A stretch of 64,000 nucleotides of DNA from the NCBI GenBank assembly GCA_037126765.1, contig JBBCBC010000035.1:2604001-2668000 (forward strand), in the 5' to 3' direction. Every line of letters begins with the position of its first letter. Position 1 is the first letter of the stretch. Origin of the DNA: Stenogyne calaminthoides. Taxonomy: Eukaryota; Streptophyta; Magnoliopsida; Lamiales; Lamiaceae. Positions 45,115-55,510 of the stretch are shown in pieces. The notes under the pieces are model-generated. The model saw only the letters and a list, made by a program, of their open reading frames with translations, did no database searches and was not told where the DNA came from. The translations under genes were made by a program, and so were the position numbers.

Positions 45115-46370
45115 TCAAAGCAGATTGGCAACGGTCTTGACACCCATTCCTTCCACATGTCTCTCGCATGTATTCTGAGGCAGACCCTTTGTGAATGGAT
45201 CTGCTAGGTTGTCTTCTGAAGCGATCTTTGTCACCTCTATATCTCCTCTCTTAATGATTTCTCGTATAAGATGGTATTTCCTTTCAATGTGTTTGCTGGC
45301 CTTGTGGGCTCTTGGTTCCCTTGAATTTGCAACTGCCGAAGCATAAGGAATGTCTTTCATGTCATCTATCTCCTTTTGTGTCTTAGGGCACATTTCCTTG
45401 GATAGATGGATTCCATGCCTGAAAGGTACGAAGCCTTTCTTGGAATCTGGATGTTGAATCGTTTCAAGACAGTGTTTATGTATAAAGCTTGCGATAAGCC
45501 TATCATCCTTTTCTTGCGATCTCGAGTGATCTTGATCCCAAGGATATACCCGGCTTCCCCTAAGTCCTTCATATCAAACTGTTTTGAAAGCCATGCCCTT
45601 ACGTCTGATAACACCTTTACATCATTCCCGATGAGCAGAATGTCGTCTACGTATAGTACTAAGAATACCAATGCAGTTCTGACACGCTTTTTGTACACAC
45701 AACTTTCGAACTTGTTTTGATCAAACCCATAAGACTTTATAACGTGATCAAAACATTGGTTCCAAGCTCTGGATGCTTGTTTGAGTCCGTAAATGGACTT
45801 CATGAGCTTACAAACTAGGTGTTCTTGGCCCTTTTCAATGAAGCCTTGGGGTTGTTGCATATAGATTTTTTCATCAAGACTTCCGTTAAGGAAAGCTGTC
45901 TTGACATCCATTTGCCAGATTTCAAAATCGAGATGCGCAGCAATCGACAAGAGAATTTGGATGGACTTGAGCATTGCTACAGGTGAAAAAGTTTTCTCAT
46001 AGTCGATCCCTTCTTTCTGAGTATAACCTTTCGCCACAAGCCTTGCCTTGAAGGTTTCCACCTTCCCGTCCGATCTTCTTTTTCTCTTGTATACCCACTT
46101 GCAACCAATGGGTTTGACCCCATTAAGTGGTTCGACTAGCTCCCACACTCTGTTATGATCCATAGAACCCATTTCGGCTTTCATTGCTTTTTGCCAAGAA
46201 ATCGCATCCTTGTCTTGGATTGCCTCATCATATGTCCATGGGTCTGATTCGTCTTGTCCGGGAATCAAGTTTGAGGACTCTCCTATCCCCATGAATCTCT
46301 CGGGCTGTCTTATAACCCTCCCACTACGAACGAGGTTCCGGTTGTGAAAGTGTGTCGTTTGGTATGTCAT
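45115..46370 (-). pseudogene. pol: Element H pol: RT and deleted RNase H
   Basis: The RT frame 46370-45366 includes WQKAMKAEMGSMDHNRVWEL, WVYKRKRRSDGKVETFKARL, DVKTAFLNGSLDEKIYMQQP, IYGLKQASRAWNQ, the catalytic YVDDILLIGND and FDMKDLGEAGYILGI. A shift near 45390 leads to the frame 45393-45115 with MCPKTQKEIDDMKDIPYASAV joined directly to NSREPRAHKASKHIERKYHL. The usual intervening part of copia RNase H (about 130 residues, with SDAD and the start of the C-terminal half) is absent. Confidence 0.87.
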
Positions 46371-46404
46371 CTTTCTGGGTTGGCAATGAGGTTAGCCCCT
46401 TAGC

Positions 46405-47585
46405 TCATTTAAGGTAATCTCTTACGGGTCTTCTTTCGTTCATATAGTCTTCTTCCAAAAATCTAAAGTGGGTGTTTATTACCACCTTTTGATCTTCGGG
46501 ACCATAGAACATACACCCTTTTGTTCCCTCGGGGTATCCTATAAACAACCTTAATTCTGATCGAGGATCCAATTTTTTGGCTTCCTTGTCCAACACGTAG
46601 GCCGGACACCCCCAAATTCTCATGTGTCTCAAACCGGCTTGCTTGGGTCCACAATTCTTTGGGAGTTTTGGGAACCGATTTGGATGGCACCAAGTTCAGA
46701 ATGTAAGCCGCTGTTTTCAAGGCATGACCCCAGAACGACTAGGGAAGATCCTCATAACTCATCATTGATCTAACCATTTCCAAAAGAGTTCTATTTCTTC
46801 GCTCTGCAACCCCATTTTGTTGAGGGGTTCCGGGTGCAGTTAGCTGGGATACAATCCCTTCATCTGACAAGTAGTTCAAAAACTCATCGCTGAGGTACTC
46901 GCCTCCACAATCGGATCGTAGAGATTTTGATATGTTTTTCCCTATGATTCTCTGCTTGAGCCTTAAATTCTTTGAATTTCTCAAAGGTCTCAGATTTATG
47001 CTTCATAAGGAAAATATAACTGTACCTTGAGTAGTCATCAATAAAAGTGACGAAATACTCATAACCTCCTCTTGCTTTGGTTGACATTGAACCACATACG
47101 TCTGTGTGAATGATTTCTAACACTTCTTTGGCTCTATTCCCCTTGGCTCCGAATGCCCTCTTGGTCATTTTACTCTCCAAACATGATTCGCAGGTTGGAA
47201 TTGGTTCAACTTGGAGAGACTCCAGTGAACCGTCTTCTACCAACCTTTGGATCCTATTTGGATTAATATGTCCCAATCTTAGATGCCATAGAAGTGTCTC
47301 GTTCACGTCTGATGAACGTTTTCTTTTATCGAAAACAGTTGATGTGTTATAGGATGCATTTCGTGAGTGGTGTGCACAGTTAATTGTATAGAGACTATTC
47401 GACAACGTTCCATGACAGATAAATTTATCATAAAGAGAAATGGTAATAACTTTATCAAAAGTAACCGAATATCCATCAAGGTAAAGTTTAGGAACCGAAA
47501 TTAAATTCTTTCTAAAATTCGGAACGTAAAGAACATCTCTTAAAATTAAAACTCTGTCTTCAAAAGACAGGTGCACTTCTCCCAC
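46405..47585 (-). pseudogene. pol: Element H pol: GAG-pre-integrase and integrase
   Basis: From 47585: VLYVPNFRKNLISVPKL, LLWHLRLGHINPNRIQRLVE, CESCLESKMTKRAF, then IHTDVCGSMSTKARGGYEYF and IDDYSRYSYIFLMKHKSE. A shift near 46940 leads to SLRSDCGGEYLSDEF and TPQQNGVAERRNRTLLEMVR (catalytic Asp and Glu). A stop near 46740 and a shift precede LKTAAYILNLVPSKSVPKTP and MRIWGCPAYVLDKEAKKLDP. The DDE residues persist, but four or more breaks are present. Confidence 0.87.
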
Positions 47586-47752
47586 TGCTTCAACTGCAAC
47601 TCTCGTAGCATCGCCCAGTGTGATGAGGATCTCATTCCCACTAAGTTGCCAGGTCCGCTTGAACCCCTGTAAAGTGAAACAAACATGATCAGTGGATCAC
47701 GTATCCACCACCCATAAATGGGAGGCATACACCGCTAAGCAAGTTTCAACAA
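47586..47752 (-). pseudogene. pol: Element H protease
   Basis: Minus-strand frame with WVVDT, then TGA, then STDHVC (about 47690-47710). The codon after Asp-Thr in the active-site DTG-type motif has become a stop. The rest (FKRTWQLSGNEILITLGDAT) matches the copia protease layout leading into GAG-pre-integrase. Confidence 0.75.
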
Positions 47753-48607
47753 CTAGTGCGTGAGATTACCTTTATTTCCATTCCTTTTGGGTTTGGAACA
47801 AGCTGTCCTCCAATGTCCTTTTTCACCGCATTTGAAGCACCTCCCCTTAACTGGCTTGCTCACTCCTACACCTCCCTTCACCTTTTCTTTGCCTTTGGCA
47901 ACACTTGAGTTCACTTGCTTGTGGCTTTTGTCATTTTTCTTGTTCTTACCACCCCTTGGCCTAGAAGAAGAAGAAGGTCCATTTGCCACCAAGGCTTGGC
48001 TCTTTTGCCCCAATATCGCCTCTGCTGAGACCAAAGCTTGCAATAGATCAGGCATCGAGAACTTCTGATTGTTCATCTGGTAGTTCTGCCTGAACTGTTC
48101 AAAACGTTTCGGCAGAGAGTGGAGCACGAAATCGATTTGGGTCTCGATGTCGTATTCAGCGCCAAGTACCTCAAGTTTGTTAAGGTGAGCCATCATCTGG
48201 AGAACGTGCTCCCTTACGGGCGTTCCCTCCACCATTTTCATAGAGAGCAAGTCCCTCATGGTGATCTGACGAGCCACACGGTTCTGATGTTGAAACATCG
48301 CTTTAAGACTAGTCATGATGTCTGCAGCGGTCTCAACGTTCTGGTGTTGGTGTTGCAACACATCTAACATTGAAGCGAAGATGGTACACTTTGCCATTTC
48401 GTTGGAACGCTCCCAGTCAGCATACTCTTTCTTAACCGATATAATTGACTCATCATTTGGCTTTTCTGGTTTAGGTGTAGTGAGAACCCAGTTATGGCTT
48501 TGTGCAGTGAGGACAATAGTAAGTTTACGACTCCAATCAACGAAGTTTTGATTAGTAAGCAAATTGTCTTTAAGTATATTGAACAGTGGATTAAAAGGTT
48601 GCGACAT
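47753..48607 (-). CDS. gag: Element H gag (UBN2 plus CCHC), open frame of 284 codons
   Basis: ATG at 48607: MSQPFNPLFNILKDNLLTNQ, a gag domain with NFVDWSRKLTIVL, MTSLKAMFQHQNRVARQITM and FVLHSLPKRFEQFRQNYQMN, a Lys/Ser-rich basic linker, then one CCHC knuckle CFKCGEKGHWRTAC near the end. The frame stops at 47753. It is the only gag in the window without an internal break. Its product would assemble particles and bind RNA. It is shorter than the gag of C and E and lacks their coiled-coil tail. Confidence 0.85.
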   Translation of the reverse strand: MSQPFNPLFNILKDNLLTNQNFVDWSRKLTIVLTAQSHNWVLTTPKPEKPNDESIISVKKEYADWERSNEMAKCTIFASMLDVLQHQHQNVETAADIMTSLKAMFQHQNRVARQITMRDLLSMKMVEGTPVREHVLQMMAHLNKLEVLGAEYDIETQIDFVLHSLPKRFEQFRQNYQMNNQKFSMPDLLQALVSAEAILGQKSQALVANGPSSSSRPRGGKNKKNDKSHKQVNSSVAKGKEKVKGGVGVSKPVKGRCFKCGEKGHWRTACSKPKRNGNKGNLTH

Positions 48608-48737
48608 GATGAACTGAAATAAATAATAATATGCATAAGCACAAATATATCACAAAATTCGATCACATGTTTCATATTAAAATCTCAAAAATATGAACAT
48701 GCATCAGCCAACATCTCAAAACAGTTTAAATAAGCCA
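48608..48737 (-). other. Element H leader upstream of gag
   Basis: AT-rich untranslated leader with no primer-binding site visible. It is joined at 48737/48738 to a mid-LTR segment, so the LTR end and primer site were deleted. Confidence 0.6.
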
Positions 48738-48930
48738 AGAAATTTTTTCTTGATCTCCAAGAAATCTTGAATATATCTCTTATATTCTTTTCTCCATAAT
48801 TAAAATATTCCATAAAAATCTCACCTTCTCTTGTTATGGTTATTTTCGAAAAAATAAGGATAAAGATTCCAAGATTTGGATCTTCTTGAATTTATGAGAT
48901 ATACCTGTATTGCAAGAATACATATCTTCC
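48738..48930 (-). repeat. Remnant of element H 5' LTR
   Basis: Matches 43607-43797 almost base for base (TTTTCTTGATCTCCAAGAAA to ACATATCTTCC). It lacks the LTR end (equivalent to 43161-43606) on one side and the LTR start on the other, where it joins a different LTR at 48931. Confidence 0.85.
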
Positions 48931-50544
48931 AAGACTCAAGACTCGTAAGGAAAAGTCAAGATATCAAGACAACAAAGAAAAATCGAAGACATAGTAGTTA
49001 TTGAAGACTCAGTAATCTACTGAATGCTCAGTATAACCTGAATGTTCCAAGGCACTGAATAATATCTATCTGAAGGCTACAAAACTGAGAAAAACGCGAA
49101 TACTCAGAAAAATAGATATTGCCCAAGAAATTCATATGCAGACAAAAGGAACTAAAACTAAGTGTTGTTAAGGTTATATCACTCAGAGATATTGACCAAA
49201 AAAGAGCCGTTATGTTTGTCTACATTTACTGAAGACAAGAGCCAATCAGAGGAAGACAAAGACATGCTTTACTAACACCGAAAGCGACAGTCCTCGAAGC
49301 ATGTCAAGAGTACTTATGTTCCGCAAAAAAAAAAAGTGGTGGTGAGTGCATGATGAAAAGCATATTGCCTAAAACATGCAAGGGAGTATTCAAACCCTAA
49401 AAATAGTCGTTCATCAAACACCATAAGAGGAAACTCATGAAGCTATCTCTTCCAACGGATAGTTTTTCAAGAGTGACCTTGGTGATTGCCTATAAATACT
49501 AGTGACCCTCTACATTGAAGGTTGCGGGAAATTTGTAAGCAACTCAAGAGCTCAAACTTATTATTGCAAGTTGAAGCACTCGAAAACCCAAGAATTTCCC
49601 AAGTGCTTTACATTGAAGAGAGCTCATTCACTAAGCCTAATTTTGATAAGATATATCCAAAGCTTAGTAGAGATATCATAGCCTTTGCATTGTACTTATT
49701 GTAAAGGATATCTCATCCTAGTTGGAAACCAACCAAGAAACCCCAAACCCTTTGTAAGGTAGTTTGATTGTGATTGTTGGTGAGTTGGAGTTGTAAAGAG
49801 TTAGTAAACTACATTGAGGTAGTCAGAAAACTCTAGAGAAGAAGTGAGTAAACTATCTTGGATAGTCAGAAAGCTTGTGTGTGTTTGAGTAAGTAAACCA
49901 CTGAGTGAGGTAGTCGAAAAGCTCAAAGTAGAAAGGTTAGTAAACTACATTGAGGTAGTCGAAAAACCTTAGGAAGTGGTTAAGGAATTTCTCCGAAGGT
50001 CGAGAGAGGAGTGGACGAGAAGCTTGAGTCTCGAACCACTATAACTTCTTTGTGTTGTTTTTGCGTTCATCTTTGCATTGATTATCTGTTGCATATCTTT
50101 AACTGAAAGCATATTTTCACTGATATTCAGTTGGAATCAATCCACTGAACTTGCATCTAACTGATCACAGCCTTAATCACTGTTTCATTAAAAGGAAGGT
50201 TTTCAGCAAAGCTAAAAATGAGTATAAACTTAGGGCCAACCATTCCGCACACTTGAGTAGCTAGAACAGATAGTTACCAAACTGAACTCACTCTACTGAG
50301 GGTTCACTAGCTCAGGATCTCTGAAAAACTCAGGCTCAGTTGGGATAATCTGAGGCTTCTGAAAGCAGCTCAGGATCATTGTCTCAGGTAGACTTTGACT
50401 CAGGGCGATCTGTGCTTCTCAGGGCCAAATCATCAGGACAACCTGACTCATCTGACTTCAGTGAAAGAAAAGTTTTAAAAATCACTGAACACGTGTATTC
50501 CCCCCCCCATATACGTGTGAGACTCGTTAGCACCGGGACCAACA
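48931..50544 (+). repeat. C/E-type LTR, 5'-truncated and solo-like
   Basis: Starts abruptly in GACTCAAGACTCGTAAGG repeats like those of G, then follows the C/E LTR: TATA box 49491-49498, GTTAGTAAACTAC repeats (49790-49985), C-tract with CACGTGTAT (50490-50520), and the end GGGACCAACA at 50544. It is followed not by a primer site but by the RT sequence of E (ACTGTTGATAGAAC), so it is a lone LTR insertion in E. Its first part was lost together with the adjoining ends of H and E. Confidence 0.82.
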
Positions 50545-51553
50545 GGACTGTTGATAGAACTTTGTTCAGAATAGAAGATGGGAAAGATATCTTACTAGTT
50601 CAGATTTATGTAGATGACATCATATTTGGATCTCCTAATCATCAGATGTGTGAGAAGTTTTCTGCCTTGATGAAAGGAAAGTTTGAGATGTCAATGATGG
50701 GAGAGATGAATTTCTTTCTAGGACTTCAGGTGAAACAATCCAAGGAAAGAATATTCACCAATCAGGCAAAATACACCAGATATTTGATTACAAAGTATGG
50801 TGTACAGAATTGCAATGCAGTTAGAATTCCTATGAATACTAACTACAAGATGGATCCTGACCCTAAAGGCAAATCAGTTAATCATACTGATTATAGAGGG
50901 ATCATTGGATCAATACTCTATCTCACAACAAGTAGGCCTGATATCACTTTTGTTGTTGGGATATGTGCAAGATACCAAACTAATCCTAAGACTAGTCCCA
51001 TGGAAGCTGCCAAAATGATCCTAAGATATCTTAAAGGCACAGTGAATAGAGAATTATGGTATCCAGCTGATGATAACCTTGAATTAACTGGTTATTCAGA
51101 TGCTGATTATGGTGGTTGTAGAATTGACAGAAAGTCCACTACAGGAACTTGTCAATTTCTTGGAAGTAAATTGATATCATGGTTTTCAAAGAAACAGACC
51201 TCAGTAGCAACTAGTACTATTGAAGTTGAATACATGGCACAGAAAGTTGTTGTGCACGTATTCTTTGGCTAAGGCAACAATTTAGGGATTATAAGATTAT
51301 AGCCAATGAAGTACCTATATTTTGTGATAATAATAGTGCAATTGCTATTTCACAAAATCCAGTACTGCACACCAGATGTAAACATGTGGACATCAGGCAT
51401 CACTTCATCAGAGATCATGTAGAGAATCAAGACATCAGGATGGAGAAAATTCATACTGATAAACAGAGAGCAGATATTTTGACTAAACCTTTGGCTAAGT
51501 CAAGATTTCAAGAACTATCAGTTGAATTGTGAATGTTGGATCAAGGTGAATAA
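50545..51553 (+). pseudogene. pol: Element E pol fragment 3: RT C-part and RNase H
   Basis: Resumes at TVDRTLFRIEDGKDILLVQI, the catalytic YVDDIIFGSPNHQM, FFLGLQVKQSKERIF, LYLTTSRPDITFVVGICARY, and RNase H with LTGYSDADYGGCRIDRKSTT and TSTIEVEYMA (Thr to Ile and Ala to Val in the usual TSTTEAEY). A shift near 51240 and a TGA near 51530 break the C-terminus (VPIFCDNNSAIAISQNPV still readable). About 637 bases equivalent to 16941-17577 of C are missing before 50545. Confidence 0.88.
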
Positions 51554-52177
51554 GTTATCTAAAAAATTTGAAGGTTTTCAGATGCATGAAGTTTTTCAGG
51601 TCTCACTGAAAAACTCAGGATAAAAAAATAAATAAGGTTTTCCTCACTGAGTCTTGGGAAACTCAGTAACCTTAGTTCAGTTATCAAAAGTACACTAAAT
51701 TGTTTATCAAGGTCAGAACTCAGTAAGACTGATATTCTAAATTAGTCTGAAGTAATTAATGAGTCATGCACTACATTTATTGTCTAAACTGATTGATCAG
51801 AAATCATTTGGCATAAATGATAAAACACCTAAGGAAATAAATGGACGAGACTTTTGAAATTATCGGGAAAATCAACAGTCTGCAGAAACAGTGGTTGAAC
51901 ACTGTACATATTCACTATAATGGATAAAAAGGGTGGCTATTACCCGTTCTAAGTCCTTTCACTCACCTACTTATAAACCGATAAATCATCAAAAAATGTG
52001 TAACCGTTGATTAACCATCCTTTAATCTAATCCAAGGGATCAGATTGGTTTTAGGATTGATATATATATACCCTTTCCTCACTTATTTTGAAGACACTAT
52101 CTTCAATCTTCAAACTTTCGTCTTCAAAAATTCTCTCCAGAAAAATCCCCTGCACTTCGAAACCTTAAAATCCTAAA
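51554..52177 (+). promoter_or_regulatory. Element E pol-to-third-ORF spacer with promoter-like end
   Basis: About 620 bases, co-linear with 18589-19209 of C. A TAACCGTTGATTAACC word lies at 52002, a GGGATCAG word, then GATATATATATACCCTTTCC (TATA-like, 52060), and a leader of about 110 bases to the ATG at 52178. Confidence 0.45.
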
Positions 52178-52793
52178 ATGGCTAACTCTATCTTTACCAA
52201 ACTCGCCGAGTATAATAAACCCTACTATGAGCATGTGGTATCTTTTGATGGAATGACCAACACTCCTTACGAAGAAGAAGCTCTACACATGCTCCGTCTG
52301 GCAAAACTTACCTTGCTCGTCGAAAATCGTCCAGAGGGAGAATACCCCAGAGAGGTAATTGAATTCGTAGCATATATGCATTTAGATAAGGTCAAGCATA
52401 TCAAATTGGATGGTGATGTGGTGAGTATCAAAGGGAAGATCCAGCATGCCACAAAGATTACTTTTATTCTGGAAGCATGTATAGAAGAGGATGACATTCT
52501 TGCAAAGAGCAATGAATTTCCCAGAAATCGGATTATGTTCAGGCAGAAGTCTCAAAAAGGGCAAAGAAAATTGAAGGAGAAATCAGTTGAATCTCAAGAA
52601 GAGACGACTCAGGAGGAAACTGCTGAAGAAGAGACTGAAGAAGATGTTCCGTCTCCTACTCATGTTCAAACAAGAAGGATAAGGCAAGAACGTTAGAAGG
52701 TCACTGAGTCCAGCTCAGTAGAAGAAACACAAGAAAGAGGAAAGACCCTTCTAAAGATGTAAAAGAGAAGCCGGAGAAAAGCTGAAAACTAAA
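52178..52793 (+). pseudogene. Element E third ORF, 5' part (internal deletion, split by G)
   Basis: ATG 52178: MANSIFTKLAEYNKPYYEHV, then VIEFVAYMHLD joined in frame to KVKHIKLDGDVVSIKGKIQH. Compared with C, about 400 bases (roughly C 19420-19821, 134 codons) are missing cleanly, removing the conserved N-terminal globular block. The frame ends at TAG 52694, and the homology runs on to the CTAAA target of G (52789-52793). The Arg codon that is TGA in C is intact here. Confidence 0.8.
52789..52793. other. Target-site duplication CTAAA, left copy (element G)
   Basis: CTAAA at 52789-52793 is repeated at 56930-56934 on the far side of G. In C the uninterrupted sequence reads CTGAAAACAAAAGCCTTGGC (20190-20209). 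Confidence 0.92.
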
Positions 52794-54173
52794 TGTTGGG
52801 AAATGAATTTAATAAAGAAGATTTTGATTAGATCCCAAAACCCCTGAGTATGACATGTTCAGAATAATCTTGATAGATGAGTCAGGATTCAGTTTTAGAG
52901 TGTTCAGGATGTTATCTGCACAATGTATAGTCAGCAGATATAGATCAGGATAGATTCTGAAGATTCTGAAGACTCAGTAAGTTTCAGAAGAAACTGAAGT
53001 TTGAGATGAAATCAAGTTTTCAAGACTCAAGATGAAATCGAGAATCAAGACTCAAGATGAGATCGAGAATCAAGACCAAGATGAGACGAGAATCAAGACT
53101 CAAGATGAAATCGAGAAATCAAGACTCAAAGATATCAATCAAGATATCTCTCAAGACTCGTAAGACATCAAGACTCGTAAGTCTCAAGACAAGATCGAAG
53201 ACAAAGGATATCGAAGGCACAAAGAATTATCAAGACTCAAAAGAATGTCTTGAATGCTCAAGATAACCCGAATGTTCCGGCGAAGAGTTCGAGGAATATA
53301 GCTGCTGGAATCCAAAATTGACGTGGATCAATGAGAGGAAGAAACCACAAGAAAAAGTCGCAGAACTTACAAAGAATAGTATGGATTTGAATGTGATTCT
53401 CTCCAACGGTAACATTCAAATCCACACTATAAATACAAGTTCTTCCTTTATTATTACGTGTGGAAGTGTGGAGAATATGCAAAAGATGCTACAGAGCCAA
53501 GAGCCTTATACTCGAGCATTCCCACCATAGAACACAAGTCTGTAGATATACAAATATATTCAAAGAGTGTTCTAGAACCCAATCTAAGCAACCCACGATG
53601 TATCCTAAGCTTAGAGAGATTTTCCCAACCTTAGCATTGAGGCTAAACAAATGGAAGGGAAAATCTCACCATAGTTGGAGACAACACCAAACCCAAACCC
53701 TATTTTCGTAAGAGATAACTAGTGGTGAAAGTGAGGTAGTTGTTAGGCAATCCCGAGTGAGGGTGATAAGTCCCGTTGGAGTGTGAACTCGTTAAACATC
53801 TAAAGGCGAGCCCGAGAGGGTGATAAGTCCAGTTTGAGTTAGTAAACCTGAGAGGTAGTCTAAAGCTCAAAGTAGAAAGGTTAGTAAACTACAGAGGTAG
53901 TCAGAAAACCTTAGGAAGTGTTTGAAGGAATTTCCCTAGGAACGGGGAGAGTGGATGTAGGAGCTTGTGTCTCCGAACCACTATACATTGTTGTGTTGTT
54001 TACGGCTTTATGTTCTTATCCTGTCATATGCATTCGATCATAAGCAAAACACAACACATGAGCTTAAAAGAGAAAAATCTGGAATCACCATTCCTTCACC
54101 CCTGTTTTTATATGCATCGCTTGTCATGTTTGCTTCCGCACGCGCAAAATGGGTTTTTCCACCGGGACCAACA
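52794..54173 (+). repeat. Element G 5' LTR
   Basis: 1,380 bp, TGTTGGGAAATG to GGGACCAACA. It contains GACTCAAGATGAAATCGAG repeats (53025-53170), the palindrome at 53382-53424, the TATA box 53428-53435, and GTTAGTAAACTAC repeats (53830-53920). Confidence 0.92.
53382..53435 (+). promoter_or_regulatory. Palindrome plus TATA box in LTR G
   Basis: TGGATTTGAATGT (53382-53394) and ACATTCAAATCCA (53412-53424) are perfect inverted arms; TATAAATA follows at 53428. The same layout is at 56109-56162. Confidence 0.75.
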
Positions 54174-54175
54174 AG

Positions 54176-54284
54176 TGGTATCAGAGCGGGAGTTAAAAAG
54201 ATCACTTATTTCAGAAGTGATCACCTGGACTGATCCATTTTTTTAACCCGTCTCTGATCTGATACCAACAAGTGGTATCAGAGC
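54176..54284 (+). other. Element G duplicated primer-binding sites
   Basis: TGGTATCAGAGC occurs at 54176-54187 in the normal place and again at 54273-54284. The second copy is preceded by CTGATACCAACAAG, so CTGATACCA...TGGTATCAG forms a 9-base inverted repeat there. Confidence 0.8.
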
Positions 54285-55234
54285 AGGAGTTCAAAAGGTT
54301 CACTAATTTCAGAGTGACCACCTGAACTGATCTTTTTAAAGGAAAACTCGTTTCTTTAAAAATGCATATATTCTGATGTTTTGGCGTCATTATCAATTGA
54401 GAAATTGTTGGGATATTTCAGTTCTATGCCAAAACATTATCAACTTGTGTTATTCAAGAAAGTAGAAAGATAACAAGTTGAGGGGGAACGAGAGAATAAA
54501 TTGAGGGGGAACTCACGGAATCAGAAGTAGATGATCGAGATCAGACTAAGCTGCAGACGAGACTGATCAAGATCAGATGAGTTCCGGAGTCAACTGATGA
54601 GCTGTGCAAAATTCAGAAGTAAAGAAAAGCAAAAGCCAGCAAATCAGAAGAGAAGGTTGCAGATCAGAAGATGAGCAGATAAGACTGATCAAGATCAGAC
54701 GTGATAGAGATTAGATATGAAGATGAGCAGATAAGACTGATTGAGATCAGACGTGATCAAGATCAGATATGATAACCTGATATGCTAAACTGATATGATT
54801 TACTTACCAGATGGTATCCTGATATGTTGATCTAAAGATGTGTTGATCTGATCAGTCGAGCTGATCAGATCAGGCAAAGAAGAAACCAGATAGCCTGAGT
54901 AAAAGTAATCTGAGACTCAATAAAGATCTGAGACTCAGTAAGAAAAACTGATCTGAGATTCAGTAAAGAAAACTGATCTGAGACTCAGTAAGTAAAAGAA
55001 ACCTGAGGGTCAGGATGTCTGAAGTCAGAAGAAACTGAACTCGGTCGGCTGAAGTGTCATATGCCCGATCGACAAGGTCCGCTGAATCAAAGAACCTGAG
55101 ACTCAGTATATCACTAAAGACACTGAGGCTCAGATAGACCTGAGGCCATGAGCCGAGCTGAAGATCAAAGAAGACTGAAGACCAAGACTGAAGACTTTTG
55201 TAATTCTTTATGTTTTTGTCTTTACTTTCTGATA

Positions 55235-55285
55235 AGTTCATTGTAATTTGTAACTTCTATCATTCATCAATGAAACTTTATCTTT
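55235..55285 (+). terminator. Polyadenylation-like block in element G
   Basis: GTTCATTGTAATTTGTAAC and CATCAATGAAACTTT, matching the block after the third ORF of C and E although G has no such ORF. Confidence 0.5.
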
Positions 55286-55496
55286 TATGCTCAAAGATAA
55301 TACCTCATTATCTTACTTTACATGTCTTTACTTTTGATATGCCTGAATATTGTTTGGTGATGAAATTGTTGGGAAATTCATTGCTGAAGAAATTGTTGGA
55401 GATTGTTGTTAGGAGATATACCATTCTTGTAATAGGAAAAACTGAAACCTGAGTATAGGTTAAGAGTGTTGTAACAAGATGATTTTTGGCATCATC

Positions 55497-55510
55497 AAAA
55501 AGGGGGAAAT
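55497..55510 (+). other. Element G polypurine tract
   Basis: AAAAAGGGGGAAAT directly before the 3' LTR, within GGCATCATCAAAAAGGGGG as in C. Confidence 0.92.

Larger units (their letters stand above)
43161..48930 (-). mobile_element. Element H: copia element of a different lineage, 5' LTR mostly lost
   Basis: Minus strand: a complete 3' LTR (43161-44997), purine tract GTGGGAGAT, RNase H remnant, RT, integrase, GAG-pre-integrase, protease and gag (48607). A 193-bp piece of the 5' LTR (48738-48930) matches 43607-43797. The primer site and the rest of that LTR are missing. The gag (a single CCHC, CFKCGEKGHWRTAC) and RT (YVDDILLIGND) differ from the Sirevirus type; the style suggests the TAR/Tork group, not confirmed. 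RNase H has a large internal deletion, so H is dead. Confidence 0.88.
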
